This document shows, piece after piece, positions 55,022 to 63,825 of a stretch of DNA of 64,000 bases (within the stretch, counting starts at the first letter, position 1; each line of letters starts with the position of its first letter). This DNA is from Micromonospora sp. CCTCC AA 2012012. Lineage in GTDB: Bacteria; Actinomycetota; Actinomycetes; Mycobacteriales; Micromonosporaceae. The notes below the pieces were generated by a model. That model was not told where the DNA came from. It did not search any database and saw only the letters and a program-made list of their open reading frames with translations. The stretch lies in contig NZ_CP159342.1 of assembly GCF_040499845.1 (NCBI RefSeq), forward strand, positions 930,001-994,000, written 5' to 3'. The translations under genes were made by a program, and so were the position numbers.

Positions 55022-55458
55022 TCCCGAGTGTCCGCTGTCGGCCCGACACCGGTGGGACGGCAGCCGGTGCCGGCTGGTGCGCCCGGCGGACCGACTGGTG
55101 TCGGCCTGTCCGCAGGGTCGGCGAAGCAGCACCCAGACCAGCAGCCCTGTGAGTGAGCCAGTGGTTTCCGGAGCTGGCGACGCGCGAACTGCTGCTGTGG
55201 ATCGTCGCGACTGAAGTCCGGGCTTCGGAAAGGCGTCGATCAGTGATGGTCGGAGGTGGCGGCAGGCATGGTGAGGTGCCTTCTGACCTGACCACGTCAT
55301 CGTCGGTCGCGTCGTGGTCGCGTGGCTTCGTCGGTGCTGCGGATGTGGTCGTATGGGTGAGCGGGTCACCCCGCCCTGGCCGGGCATCGGTGGTGGCCAG
55401 GGCGGGATTCGATTCGTCCGTTGTAACTCTCTCGTGCTGTTGCGGTCTTGGTGGTCGT
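55022..55458. other. convergent intergenic region with terminator
   Basis: About 440 bp between two converging genes. No gene is supported. It contains the 12-bp perfect hairpin listed separately. Confidence 0.5.
55370..55406. terminator. perfect 12-bp hairpin between convergent genes
   Basis: CCCGCCCTGGCC (55370-55381) and GGCCAGGGCGGG (55395-55406) with a 13-base loop. No T run follows on either strand, as is usual in actinomycetes. It is likely to stop transcripts from the antiporter gene, whose stop is about 50 bp away. Confidence 0.7.
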
Positions 55459-56745
55459 TCACCTGCTGGTTTGTAGGGCCTCGGTGGGCATGGTCGGGGC
55501 GTCCTCGTGGGACGGCGTGTGCGACTGCAGCAGGGGGCCGGCCATGGCGGTGGTGACGAGCGCCATGATCACCATCATGGTGAACATCTGACTGTCCAAC
55601 ACGCTCAGGGAGACGCCGATGTTGAGCACGATCAGTTCGGTGAGTCCTCGGGTGTTCATGAGGATGCCCAGTCGGCGCGCGTCCCGCCACGGCAGCCCGA
55701 AGGCTCGGGCGGGAAGGGTGGCGCCGGCCATCTTGCCGAGGCAGGCGACGAGGATGATCGCGGCGAGCTCGAGGAAGTTGGTCACGGTGAGCGCGGCGAT
55801 GTCGACACCCAGGCCGGTGACAATGAAGAAGACCGGCAGCAGGACCAGGCCGATGTTCTCGAATGGCACGCGGATGTGCTTGCTCAGCGGTTCCACGGGC
55901 TGTCGGGGCATGACGAACCCGAAGGCGAAGGCACCGAAGATGGCGTGGATGCCGACCCAGGTGGTGGCGTAGGAGGAGAGGAAGACGCCGGCGGCGGTGA
56001 TAGCCGCGAGCTGGTAGGTGTTCGGGCCGATCCGACGGACGAGGGCGGCCAGCGCGGGGCGTACGACGAGAGCCATGACCGCGACGTAGCAGGCGGACAT
56101 GAGCACGACCTGGATGAGGTCCGTGGTGTCGCGGGCTGTGGCCACCGCGGCGACCACGGCGAGAATGCACCATGCCAGCACGTCGTCAATGGCGGCGCTC
56201 GCCAGGGCCAGCATGCCGAGGGGGGTGTGCGACAGGCGGCGGTCGCGCAGGATCCGGGCGAGGACCGGGAAAGCGGTGATGGCCATCGCGGCGCCGAGGA
56301 ACAGGGCGAAGGCGAGGAAGGGGACGTGCTTGCCGGCGACGGTCGAGTGCCGGTGGTAGATGATGCCGGCCAGCCCGATGCCGAGGGTGAAGGCGAGGGC
56401 GATGGAGGAGACCGAGACGGAGAGGGTGAGGGTTTTGCGTCGCGCGATCATGCTCCGGTCGAACTCCCACCCGATCAGGAACATGAACAGCAGGAGTCCG
56501 ACCTGGGATATGGCCGAGAGGTAGGGCCGCGCCGCCGTGGGGAAAAGGACGTGGGTCAGGTCGCCGGGGAGTAGGCCGAGCAGGCTCGGGCCCAGTGCGA
56601 TGCCGGCGATGATCTCGCCGATCACCACGGGTTGGCCTAGGCGTCGGGCGATACCTCCGAACAGGTGGGCCACCAGGAGGATGAAGGCGATGTCGGCCAT
56701 CACGATCGCGGCAGTGAGTTCGGTCGGGGTGGCTACGGACTTCAT
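55459..56745 (-). CDS. CPA2-family cation/proton antiporter
   Basis: A 428-residue membrane protein with about 12 helices of the KefB/NapA type. Marks are F-G-G-I-A-R-R-L-G-Q-P-V-V-I-G-E-I-I-A-G-I-A-L-G-P, the central A-S-A-A-I-D-D-V-L-A-W (paired Asp for ion exchange), and the late N-T-R-G-L-T-E-L-I-V. It has no TrkA-N regulatory domain. Na+ or K+ versus H+ cannot be decided. ORFs of this kind next to antibiotic clusters sometimes give pH or ionophore tolerance. The long intergenic region upstream is shared with the aldehyde module. Confidence 0.92.
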   Translation of the reverse strand: MKSVATPTELTAAIVMADIAFILLVAHLFGGIARRLGQPVVIGEIIAGIALGPSLLGLLPGDLTHVLFPTAARPYLSAISQVGLLLFMFLIGWEFDRSMIARRKTLTLSVSVSSIALAFTLGIGLAGIIYHRHSTVAGKHVPFLAFALFLGAAMAITAFPVLARILRDRRLSHTPLGMLALASAAIDDVLAWCILAVVAAVATARDTTDLIQVVLMSACYVAVMALVVRPALAALVRRIGPNTYQLAAITAAGVFLSSYATTWVGIHAIFGAFAFGFVMPRQPVEPLSKHIRVPFENIGLVLLPVFFIVTGLGVDIAALTVTNFLELAAIILVACLGKMAGATLPARAFGLPWRDARRLGILMNTRGLTELIVLNIGVSLSVLDSQMFTMMVIMALVTTAMAGPLLQSHTPSHEDAPTMPTEALQTSR

Positions 56746-57336
56746 GAGGTCTCCGGTTCGTCACGGGAGAAAGTTGCCGCCGCTGTCCCGGCGGCGCGGA
56801 GCTACAGACCGTAGCAGTGGTGTCTACGCGCCGCCATGTCCATGTTTGCCAGGAGGAGGGGGCCATTTTCGGCGAGCAGCATGGGTCTGCCAGGTTGGTT
56901 CTCGTCGATCGGAAAGCGCCCATTGCTCGCCGATTTGTCGCTTAGCATTTCTGCTGGCAGGGAGGGTCGAATGCCGACTCGTGATTGGAGGGTCGGCTTG
57001 CCGACATCTAGGCGTAAGGCTGCTGTAAGTCTTTGCGGCGTGGGCCATTGCTGTGATTGTCGCCTATGGCCCGATTTCCTAGCGCGCTGGTAGATTACGC
57101 TTAGTGCCCGATCCGCAACTTCTTGGAATCACTCCTGGCAGAGGGGCGTGTCAGTGGCACTGTGGGGGATCAAAAAATGGCTCTGGCTGCCCCGCAGCGG
57201 GTGGGTTAATCTTCCTGACGTTCCGTTCCCCCGTTGCCACGGAGAGTGCATCTATGGGAACTGTCTCGACCGTCCGCTGCCATCGGGGCCTACCGAAGGT
57301 GACTCTACGTTGCCCTGACCGGTCAGAGGGTCAGAG
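56746..57336. other. long divergent regulatory region of the aldehyde module
   Basis: 591 bp between the antiporter (leftward) and azoreductase (rightward) genes, with no supported gene. A frame at 57104-57340 encodes 78 Cys/Gly-rich residues but has no ribosome binding site. The left third holds the 32-bp repeat at 56839-56870, and near 57,153 the 9-mer AGTGGCACT occurs that is found again at 63,881 next to the other repeat copy. AT-rich bits near 57,085-57,105 and 57,170-57,180 are promoter candidates. Confidence 0.5.
56839..56870 (+). repeat. 32-bp imperfect repeat, left copy (possible MocR operator)
   Basis: Begins TCCATGTT-T-GCC and ends GGGGCCATTTTC. It matches the copy at 63,849-63,880 at 22 of 32 positions without gaps, with conserved TCCATGTT, GCC, GG, GG and GCCATT blocks. 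It lies upstream of the azoreductase operon. Confidence 0.45.
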
Positions 57337-57963
57337 GTGACGCGACTGCTGTACGTCAAGGCGTCCCCGACCGGCCCTCGCAGCCGGTCGTCGTCGGTGG
57401 CCGACGCGTTTGCCGACGCATTCCGTGAGCGGTATCCCGACATGGCCTTGGACGTTCTGGACCTCTCCACGACTGCCCTGCCGCCGGTGGGCGCCCCCGC
57501 GGTGGCAGCGAAGAAGAACGCCATGTCCGGCTCGCCGAGCGTGGGTGAGGAGGCATTGGCCTGGCAGCGGACCCGCGACCTCGTGCGTCGCTTCACTGAC
57601 GCCGACCACTATCTGTTCTCCGTGCCCATGTGGAATTTTGGAATTCCCTACCTGCTCAAGCACTTCATCGACATTGTGACCCAACCGGGCCTGACGTTCC
57701 GGCTCGATCGGCAGCACGGTTACCGGGGCCTACTCGCCGGTCGACGGGCCTGTGTCGTATACACCAGCGGCGTCTACACGCCAGGCTGTCCTCCGTCGTT
57801 CGGCGTCGACTTCCAAGCCGCCTACTTCAACCACTGGCTGGCATTTCTCGGCGTCGATCCCGTCATCGAGGTGCACCTGCGGCCCACCGACTTCACCCGA
57901 TCGCTCGCCGCGGACCTCAACCGCGCACGCGAGGAGGCCAGGAAGGCCGCCCACACCATCTGA
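57337..57963 (+). CDS. azoR: FMN-dependent NADH:quinone/azo oxidoreductase (AzoR/AcpD type)
   Basis: A 208-residue flavodoxin-like reductase: L-L-Y-V-K-A-S-P-T-G-P-R-S-R-S (FMN-phosphate loop), F-S-V-P-M-W-N-F-G-I-P-Y-L-L-K-H-F-I-D (FMN ring), and V-V-Y-T-S-G-V-Y. The family reduces quinones and azo dyes by two electrons. GTG at 57337 has GAGGG upstream. First gene of a rightward run of related-purpose genes up to 62,164. It may reduce a quinoid intermediate or the blue-pigment type of product. That link is inferred. Confidence 0.92.
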   Translation: MTRLLYVKASPTGPRSRSSSVADAFADAFRERYPDMALDVLDLSTTALPPVGAPAVAAKKNAMSGSPSVGEEALAWQRTRDLVRRFTDADHYLFSVPMWNFGIPYLLKHFIDIVTQPGLTFRLDRQHGYRGLLAGRRACVVYTSGVYTPGCPPSFGVDFQAAYFNHWLAFLGVDPVIEVHLRPTDFTRSLAADLNRAREEARKAAHTI

Positions 57964-58018
57964 CCGCGCGGCGACCGAGGTCGCATCGCACTCCGGCTCG
58001 CACAGAAGGGGAAAGAGC

Positions 58019-58864
58019 ATGTCCGTCTGGTTCGTCACTGGCGCCTCTCGGGGCCTCGGCCTAGAGATCGTTCGCCAGCTGTTGGCGCAAGGCGAACAGG
58101 TCGTCGCGACGGCCCGCGACACAAGTAGCCTGGCCCATCTGCCGCAGTCCGACCGTTTGCTTGTGGTCCCGCTCGACGTTACCGACCAGTCCCAGGCCGC
58201 GCGCGCCGCGGTCGCGGCGGTGGAGAGTTTCGGTGCCATCGACGTACTGGTCAACAACGCCGGGCGAGGGCTGCTTGGCGCTGTGGAGGAGGCCACGGAC
58301 GTCGAGACGCGGGCGGTGTTCGACACCAACGTGTTCGGCCTGCTGAACGTGACGCGCAACGTGCTGCCGGTGATGCGCCGGCAGCGTCGAGGCCGGATCC
58401 TGAACATCAGCTCGGTGCTCGGCTTCAGCGCCAAGATGGGCTGGGGTATCTACGCCGCTACCAAGTTTGCGGTGGAAGGCCTCAGTGAGTCCCTGCGCCT
58501 GGAGTTGGAGCCGCTTGGCATTCAGGTGTGCTTGGTGGAGCCCGGCCTGTTCCGTACCGACTTCCTCGACCCCTCGTCGCTGCGTCTGGCAAGCCGCGAG
58601 TTCGACGACTACGCCGGCACATCCGGGAAGATCCGCACCTGGTCCGCAGCGCACAATCACGCGCAGGCCGGCGATCCGGTCAAGGCCGCTGCGGCCATCA
58701 TCGAGCTCGGTACCGATCCTCAGCCCTCCTTCCGCCTTCCGCTCGGCGCGGACTCGGTCGCGCGAATCGGCGAGAAGCTGGCCGAGGTGACGAGTGAGCT
58801 CGAGGCCACCCGGGAGACGGGTCTGTCGATGTCCTACCCGCAGCCGGCGGCCGCCGCCCGCTGA
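58019..58864 (+). CDS. short-chain dehydrogenase/reductase
   Basis: A 281-residue classical SDR: V-T-G-A-S-R-G-L-G-L-E-I, A-R-D (NADP-type Arg), V-N-N-A-G-R-G, catalytic N-I-S-S-V-L and Y-A-A-T-K-F-A-V-E-G. ATG at 58019 follows AAGGGGAAAG. The extended C-terminus is of the kind found in 3-oxoacyl and aldehyde/alcohol reductases. Downstream lies the carboxylate-reductase pair, so it could convert their aldehyde to the alcohol, or an upstream ketone. Confidence 0.93.
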   Translation: MSVWFVTGASRGLGLEIVRQLLAQGEQVVATARDTSSLAHLPQSDRLLVVPLDVTDQSQAARAAVAAVESFGAIDVLVNNAGRGLLGAVEEATDVETRAVFDTNVFGLLNVTRNVLPVMRRQRRGRILNISSVLGFSAKMGWGIYAATKFAVEGLSESLRLELEPLGIQVCLVEPGLFRTDFLDPSSLRLASREFDDYAGTSGKIRTWSAAHNHAQAGDPVKAAAAIIELGTDPQPSFRLPLGADSVARIGEKLAEVTSELEATRETGLSMSYPQPAAAAR

Positions 58865-58912
58865 GGCGGCGCGACGGCTCCTGTCGCACCAGCGGATCGA
58901 GGAGGAGTAACG

Positions 58913-59986
58913 ATGGATACGGTGACCATGGCCGACGAACGTGTCGAAACGTTCGACGAGCGGGTGCGACGTCTCTTGCGATGGCACTTCGACCCCGAAA
59001 CGGGGTCCACGTTCTGGTTGCAGCAGCGAGCCAAGCTCGACTTCGATCCCCTCACGGACGTCAACGACGCGGCCGGACTGCTGCGCTTTCCCGACCTCAC
59101 CGACGAGCTGCGGCATGTCCCGGTTGATGAGCTGATACCCCGAGGCCTGCGGGGCACGGGGTTCCAGGTGTACGAATCGGGCGGCACCAGCGGGGCGCCC
59201 AAGCGGATCGTCGACCGCGAATACCGGCGGCGGTTGCTGTCCTGGGCGATGGGACGGCTGCGCGCCCACCACATCCCGGAGCCAGCCAACTGGTTACACC
59301 TCGGCCCTACCGGTCCGCATGTCTTCGCCTATGACTGCTCCCGCTACGCGGCCCTGGGCAAGGGCATGTTCCACACTGTGGACTTCGACCCCCGGTGGGT
59401 GAAGAAGCTCGTGGCATCCGGTGACGTCGACATCGTCAAGCGGTATGTGCGGCACCTGCTCGACCAGGCGGCGGAGGTGTTGCGGTCACAACCGATCAAG
59501 GTTCTCAGCACCACGCCACCGCTCATCGAGGCCATCTGCGCCGACGCGGAGCTTCACGCCTTGGTCGAGCGTAACGTCGAAACGATCATCTGGGCCGGCA
59601 CGTCGTTCAGCTCGGAAAGCCTTCGGCAGGTGGAGGAGCTCTTCTTCCCGGAGAAGACGATTGTGGGGATCTACGGCAACACGCTGATGGGCGTGGCACC
59701 CCAGCGACCACGACGCCACGATGACACCCATCTGTGCGTGTTCGAGCCGTACGCGGAATCGGTGCGCATTGACGTCGTCGATGACGACGGCGCGGTCGTG
59801 GAGTACGGACAGCGGGGCCGCGTCCGGCTCAGTCTCGTCAGCGAAGAGATGTTCCTCCCCAATGTCATCGAGCGCGACACCGCAGTGCGGGTGGAGCCGG
59901 CCGACCACGGCGCTGTCGACGGTCTAGCCGAGGTCGGCACCGTCGCCGCCGTCGGTGACGTGCGGGTCATCGAGGGGGTGTACTAG
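58913..59986 (+). CDS. LuxE-like acid-activating ligase (GriD/phenazine-type AMP ligase)
   Basis: A 357-residue ATP-dependent acyl/aryl-adenylate former. The P-loop E-S-G-G-T-S-G-A-P-K-R lies near residue 89, with a later I-W-A-G-T-S-F-S-S-E-S, I-Y-G-N-T-L-M-G (A5-like) and G-Q-R-G-R-V-R-L-S. It belongs to the short LuxE family commonly annotated as phenazine-antibiotic biosynthesis-like and lacks the large C-terminal lid of full ANL ligases. ATG follows GAGGAG. It overlaps the LuxC-like gene by one base. Such pairs (GriC/GriD of grixazone synthesis) reduce an aryl carboxylic acid to the aldehyde. Confidence 0.88.
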   Translation: MDTVTMADERVETFDERVRRLLRWHFDPETGSTFWLQQRAKLDFDPLTDVNDAAGLLRFPDLTDELRHVPVDELIPRGLRGTGFQVYESGGTSGAPKRIVDREYRRRLLSWAMGRLRAHHIPEPANWLHLGPTGPHVFAYDCSRYAALGKGMFHTVDFDPRWVKKLVASGDVDIVKRYVRHLLDQAAEVLRSQPIKVLSTTPPLIEAICADAELHALVERNVETIIWAGTSFSSESLRQVEELFFPEKTIVGIYGNTLMGVAPQRPRRHDDTHLCVFEPYAESVRIDVVDDDGAVVEYGQRGRVRLSLVSEEMFLPNVIERDTAVRVEPADHGAVDGLAEVGTVAAVGDVRVIEGVY

Positions 59987-61353
59987 TGGCTGATGCCGTG
60001 GTGGAACCGATCGTGTGCGGTCGCACCGTCCGCAGTCTCGACCGCACCTGGCTCACCGACGTGCGAGGAGGCACGCTGGCCGAGGTAGGGCTTGCGCCCA
60101 GGCTGATGGCCCTGGCGGCGGTCACCCAGGCCAGGCGGGCGGCCGACGGACGGCCGATCGACCATGAACTGCTACTGCGGGCGGGGCAGCTCTTCGCTAC
60201 GGCGGACCTCGATGGGGAATCGCCCCTCGAGTACGAGCGGCGGGTCGCCCTCGCCGCTGGCCTGCCCCGCGTCACGATCCGCAACGCCCGCGCCGACATC
60301 GTGCGGAGTATCACCCAGCTGCCTCTCACAGTGCGCGGCGAGCTGCCCGACCCCCGGATCGGTGACGGCTATCAAACAGCATGGGTGCCGGCCGGACGGC
60401 TCTTCACCGCGGTGATGGCCAGTAACCATCCGGCGCCCAACGACGCCTGGCTGCATGCGCTGGCGCTGGGCTACAGCGTGATCGTGCGGCCGGGCACGCG
60501 GGAGCCCTTCACCGCCCGGCGGCTCGCCGTCGCCCTGATCGAGGCCGGTCTGCCGCCGCACCGGATCTCCTTCCTGCCGTGCGAGCGCCCGGTGGGGGAG
60601 TATCTGCTGGAGGCGGCTGACCGGGGCATCGTCTATGGCGGCAGTGACGCCGTCGCACGCTGGTCCGGCAGCGCGTCGGTCACCACTCGAGGGCCCGGCC
60701 GCAGCCGGGCGTTGCTCGACCGGACGTTGACGACCGACGTGCTCGAGCACCTCACGGTCAGTGCCGCGTACGACGGAGGAACTCGGTGCAACAACATCTC
60801 CCTGGTGCTGACCTCGCAGGACCCCCGGGAGGTCGCCGACGCCCTGGCCGCTCGCTTCGACGCCCTGGACAGCCCGGAGGTCACGGCTGTCGACGCCACC
60901 CTGCCCGTCGTCGACGCCGTCCGCGCCGAGTCGTTGACCCGTCAGATGACGGGGCTGGCGGGCGAGTTGACCGTACACACGGCGGGTGGGGGCCCGGTGG
61001 TGCGGTTGGACGACGGGTCGTACCGGCCCGTCCCGACGGTCCTGTCGACCACCGACCCGCGTCATGCGGCGGTGGGGGTGGAGCTACCGTTCCCCTTCGT
61101 CGTGGTGGCTCCCTGGCAGCGCGAGGACGGCGCTGCCCCTCTCGGCGGTGCGCTGGTGGTCAACCTGTTGACCGACGACGTCGGTCTTCGGGCCGACGCG
61201 GTGGCCGATCCGACCATCCGTAAGGTCACCTGGGGGCTTACGTTGCCCTGGGATTCCGCGCCCGGTATCCCGCACGAGGGGAATCTGTCCATGTTCCTTC
61301 TCCAGGCCAAGGGCGTCGTATCGACGGGAGCGAGGGATCATGCGTTGGCTTGA
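59986..61353 (+). CDS. LuxC-like acyl/aryl reductase (aldehyde-dehydrogenase fold)
   Basis: A 455-residue NADPH-dependent reductase of the LuxC/ALDH superfamily. The catalytic Cys is in D-G-G-T-R-C-N-N-I (about 267). The Rossmann part has A-S-N-H-P-A-P-N-D-A-W and V-R-P-G-T-R-E-P-F. GTG at 59986 overlaps the LuxE-like stop. Expected reaction: accept the acyl group from the ligase as a thioester on Cys and reduce it to the aldehyde. No luciferase luxAB genes are present, so this is biosynthetic, not bioluminescent. Confidence 0.88.
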   Translation: MADAVVEPIVCGRTVRSLDRTWLTDVRGGTLAEVGLAPRLMALAAVTQARRAADGRPIDHELLLRAGQLFATADLDGESPLEYERRVALAAGLPRVTIRNARADIVRSITQLPLTVRGELPDPRIGDGYQTAWVPAGRLFTAVMASNHPAPNDAWLHALALGYSVIVRPGTREPFTARRLAVALIEAGLPPHRISFLPCERPVGEYLLEAADRGIVYGGSDAVARWSGSASVTTRGPGRSRALLDRTLTTDVLEHLTVSAAYDGGTRCNNISLVLTSQDPREVADALAARFDALDSPEVTAVDATLPVVDAVRAESLTRQMTGLAGELTVHTAGGGPVVRLDDGSYRPVPTVLSTTDPRHAAVGVELPFPFVVVAPWQREDGAAPLGGALVVNLLTDDVGLRADAVADPTIRKVTWGLTLPWDSAPGIPHEGNLSMFLLQAKGVVSTGARDHALA

Positions 61354-62164
61354 GGATTTGCTCGCCGACGGGTGGTGGGCCACTGGTCGAGCCGTGCGCT
61401 TCCAGCTGCCCAATCAGAGCGAGTCGACGATCACCTACGGCGACCTGTGCCGTCAGGCGGCGACGCTGGCGGGGCGGATCGGTGAGTCTGGTGAAGGGGC
61501 GCAGATCCGTCTGGCCATCCTGACGATGGGCAGCGCGGAAGGGCTGGTTGCGCTGCTCGCCGGCCTGATCGTCGGCGCGGTGGTGATCTCCACGCCCATC
61601 CAGACCACGAGTCCATGGTCGGCGGACCTGCTGGGCGACCCTGACATCGTGTTGACCGACGCCACGGGCGCCGCGGTGCTGGAGTGCCACGAGAGGCTGA
61701 TCGGCGTGCAACCCCGCTACCGGGTACTGACCGTCGACCTGGCAGAGCCGGCGACGGCGACCGTCAGGCCCAGCATCTGCTCGGATCAGGATGATGTCTG
61801 CAAGATCGCGTACTTGGACTCGGGTCGGTCACCGCTCGTGGTCGCGCTCACCGGCTTCGCCCTGGACACGGCGGTACGCCAGCAGGGCGGTCGGCGGTCA
61901 GCCGCCGGCGGTGCGCTCAGTAGTCTTACCGGGCAACTGGCCACCTACCGGACCCTGCTGGCAGGTGGTGTCGTCGATCTCACCGCTCATCGTCCGGCCG
62001 CCTCCTCGTTGCTCAGCCCGATGCCGGAAATGGGAGTCCACCGGCCGAGCGGATCTTCGGACCGATCGGCCGATCCCCTGCCGTACATCGTGGACAATTT
62101 AGCGCGACTGCATGAGCTTGTGTCGGAAACCGCTCCGCCCGAGAGGTCCGCAGTGCTCTCTTGA
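61340..62164 (+). CDS. degenerate adenylation-domain fragment, probable pseudoenzyme
   Basis: A 274-residue protein whose ATG lies 14 bp inside the LuxC-like gene, so it is translated with it. Residues 1-150 resemble the N-terminal lobe of acyl-adenylate ligases: R-F-Q-L-P-N-Q-S-E-S-T-I-T-Y-G-D-L, R-L-A-I-L-T-M-G-S, V-A-L-L-A-G-L-I-V-G-A-V-V-I-S-T-P. Where the ATP P-loop should read Y-T-S-G-T-T-G-x-P-K it has Y-L-D-S-G-R-S-P-L-V, and all later motifs are missing. It cannot be a normal ligase; a structural or regulatory partner of the reductase pair, or a dying gene, are the options. Confidence 0.65.
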   Translation: MRWLEDLLADGWWATGRAVRFQLPNQSESTITYGDLCRQAATLAGRIGESGEGAQIRLAILTMGSAEGLVALLAGLIVGAVVISTPIQTTSPWSADLLGDPDIVLTDATGAAVLECHERLIGVQPRYRVLTVDLAEPATATVRPSICSDQDDVCKIAYLDSGRSPLVVALTGFALDTAVRQQGGRRSAAGGALSSLTGQLATYRTLLAGGVVDLTAHRPAASSLLSPMPEMGVHRPSGSSDRSADPLPYIVDNLARLHELVSETAPPERSAVLS

Positions 62165-62286
62165 TTAGCTATGTTGGAGGCACGGCTACTATTTTCTACA
62201 GTCGGTAGGCGCGGGGATGGATTTCCAGAGCGGGCCGGGAAACAAACGCACTGCCGAGCTCGCCCGAACGGGCAAGGGACGAATGT

Positions 62287-63825
62287 ATGCCACGAGAGTC
62301 TCCCGCACTGCCGGGAAGCGGATTCCTCATCGACCGTCTTTCGGCAGCGCCGCTCTACCAGCAGTTGTATGAGCAGCTTAGGTGGAGTATCGAGGCGGGA
62401 CAGCTCGCCCCGGGCACCCGCCTGCCTGCTACCAGGACGCTGGCGAAGGAACTGGGGGTTTCCCGCAACACGGTGCTTGTCGCATATGACCGGCTCCTCG
62501 CCGAGGGTTACCTCGACGGTCGGGTGGGATCCGGGACGCGGGTAGCGACGCGGGAGAGCGTTCAGGAGCTGGAGGCGCTGCCGGCTCGACCGGCCGCGCA
62601 GACACCCGTGCGGATCACCCGGGCGGCGCGTCGCATGGCCGAGGCTGCCGCCTTCTTCACGCCGGCGCACGATCAGCTGCGCTATCCGGATCGACCGTTC
62701 ACTCTCGGAATGCCCGCCCTGGACCTCTTTCCCTCCAAGGTCTGGGGCCAAATCATGTTCAGCAAGTCCCACCAGCTGACGAGCGCCCTGTACACGCACC
62801 GCGACCCGGCCGGCTACTGGCCCCTACGGAAGGGCATCGCGGCCATGCTCGGGCTCATGCGGGGTGTGCGCTGCACTCCTGAGCAGGTGATTATCCAGCC
62901 GAGTGCGCAGATCGCCGTGCACGTGACGGCGCTGACGTTGTTGGAGCCCGGGGAGAAGGCCCTGGTGGAGGATCCGGGACTGCAGGCGATCCGCGGTGCG
63001 CTGCACGCCGCGGGCGCCGACACATGCCCGGTGCCGGTCGACGGCGAGGGGATGCGCATCGCCGTCGGTCAGGAACGATATCCCGACGCGCGGATGGCGC
63101 TGGTGACGCCTAACAACCAGTTCCCACTGTCTATCCGCATGTCCACTGCGCGTCGTCGCGAGTTGCTGGCATGGGCCAGGGACAACGACGGTTGGATCAT
63201 CGAGGACGACTACGACGGCGAGTTCTGGGCGGACAACCCTGGGCCGCCGCTGCATCAGGCTGACGAGCACGGTCGGGTCATCTACGTCGGCACCTTCAGC
63301 AAGGTGCTGTTTCCAGGCCTGTGCCTGGCCTATCTGGTGGTGCCGCCCGACCTCGTGGACATCGTCACGGTGGTGCAACGGGCGACCGTCAACTCCCTCA
63401 ACATTCTTACCCAGGCCGCGCTCGCCGAGTTCATCGAGGCCAACCATCTCGCCCGGCATGTACGACGCATGAGGGACGTCTATCGGGAACGCGGCAGCAC
63501 TCTGGTCGATGCCCTGCGCACGAAGCTCGACGGTTTTGTCACGATCGACACCGCGCCCCGGGGTACGCACCTCGTTGCGAACCTTGCCAGCGCGGTCGAT
63601 GACCAGCGCTTGGCTCGAATGAGCAGAGAATTGCGGCTGCGGGTGTATCCGCTGTCGTCGTTCGGCGACGAGATCGAAGGCGCGGGGCGGGGTCTCGTCC
63701 TCGGCTACGCTGCCACGCCACCTGAGAAAATCCTTTCCGGTGTGGATCGGTTGGCGACGGTTGTAGAGCAGTTCAACGCCCGTGCGCGCACTAGCGGTCC
63801 AACTGTATTGCGGAAGAGCATATGA
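62287..63825 (+). CDS. MocR-family transcriptional regulator (GntR HTH fused to aminotransferase fold)
   Basis: A 512-residue regulator. The GntR-type winged helix covers 15-85 (A-P-L-Y-Q-Q-L-Y-E-Q-L-R, then L-P-A-T-R-T-L-A-K-E-L-G-V-S-R-N-T-V-L-V-A-Y-D-R-L). A linker leads to a class-I aminotransferase domain with D-D-Y-D-G-E-F and the PLP Lys in V-G-T-F-S-K-V-L-F-P-G. MocR proteins sense PLP adducts of amines or PLP itself and usually activate a neighbouring gene. The 32-bp repeat on either side of the module is a plausible operator. It is 122 bp after the preceding gene, so it probably has its own promoter. Confidence 0.93.
   Translation: MPRESPALPGSGFLIDRLSAAPLYQQLYEQLRWSIEAGQLAPGTRLPATRTLAKELGVSRNTVLVAYDRLLAEGYLDGRVGSGTRVATRESVQELEALPARPAAQTPVRITRAARRMAEAAAFFTPAHDQLRYPDRPFTLGMPALDLFPSKVWGQIMFSKSHQLTSALYTHRDPAGYWPLRKGIAAMLGLMRGVRCTPEQVIIQPSAQIAVHVTALTLLEPGEKALVEDPGLQAIRGALHAAGADTCPVPVDGEGMRIAVGQERYPDARMALVTPNNQFPLSIRMSTARRRELLAWARDNDGWIIEDDYDGEFWADNPGPPLHQADEHGRVIYVGTFSKVLFPGLCLAYLVVPPDLVDIVTVVQRATVNSLNILTQAALAEFIEANHLARHVRRMRDVYRERGSTLVDALRTKLDGFVTIDTAPRGTHLVANLASAVDDQRLARMSRELRLRVYPLSSFGDEIEGAGRGLVLGYAATPPEKILSGVDRLATVVEQFNARARTSGPTVLRKSI

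Noticed and set aside
57104..57340. A 78-residue ORF before the azoreductase gene
   Set aside because: No ribosome binding site, it overlaps the next start, and the composition is not protein-like.
58913..61353. A bioluminescence (lux) operon
   Set aside because: LuxC- and LuxE-like genes are present but no luciferase alpha/beta or LuxD. The pair fits carboxylic acid reduction in secondary metabolism. The luciferase-like gene at 8993 is far away and belongs to the NtaA branch.
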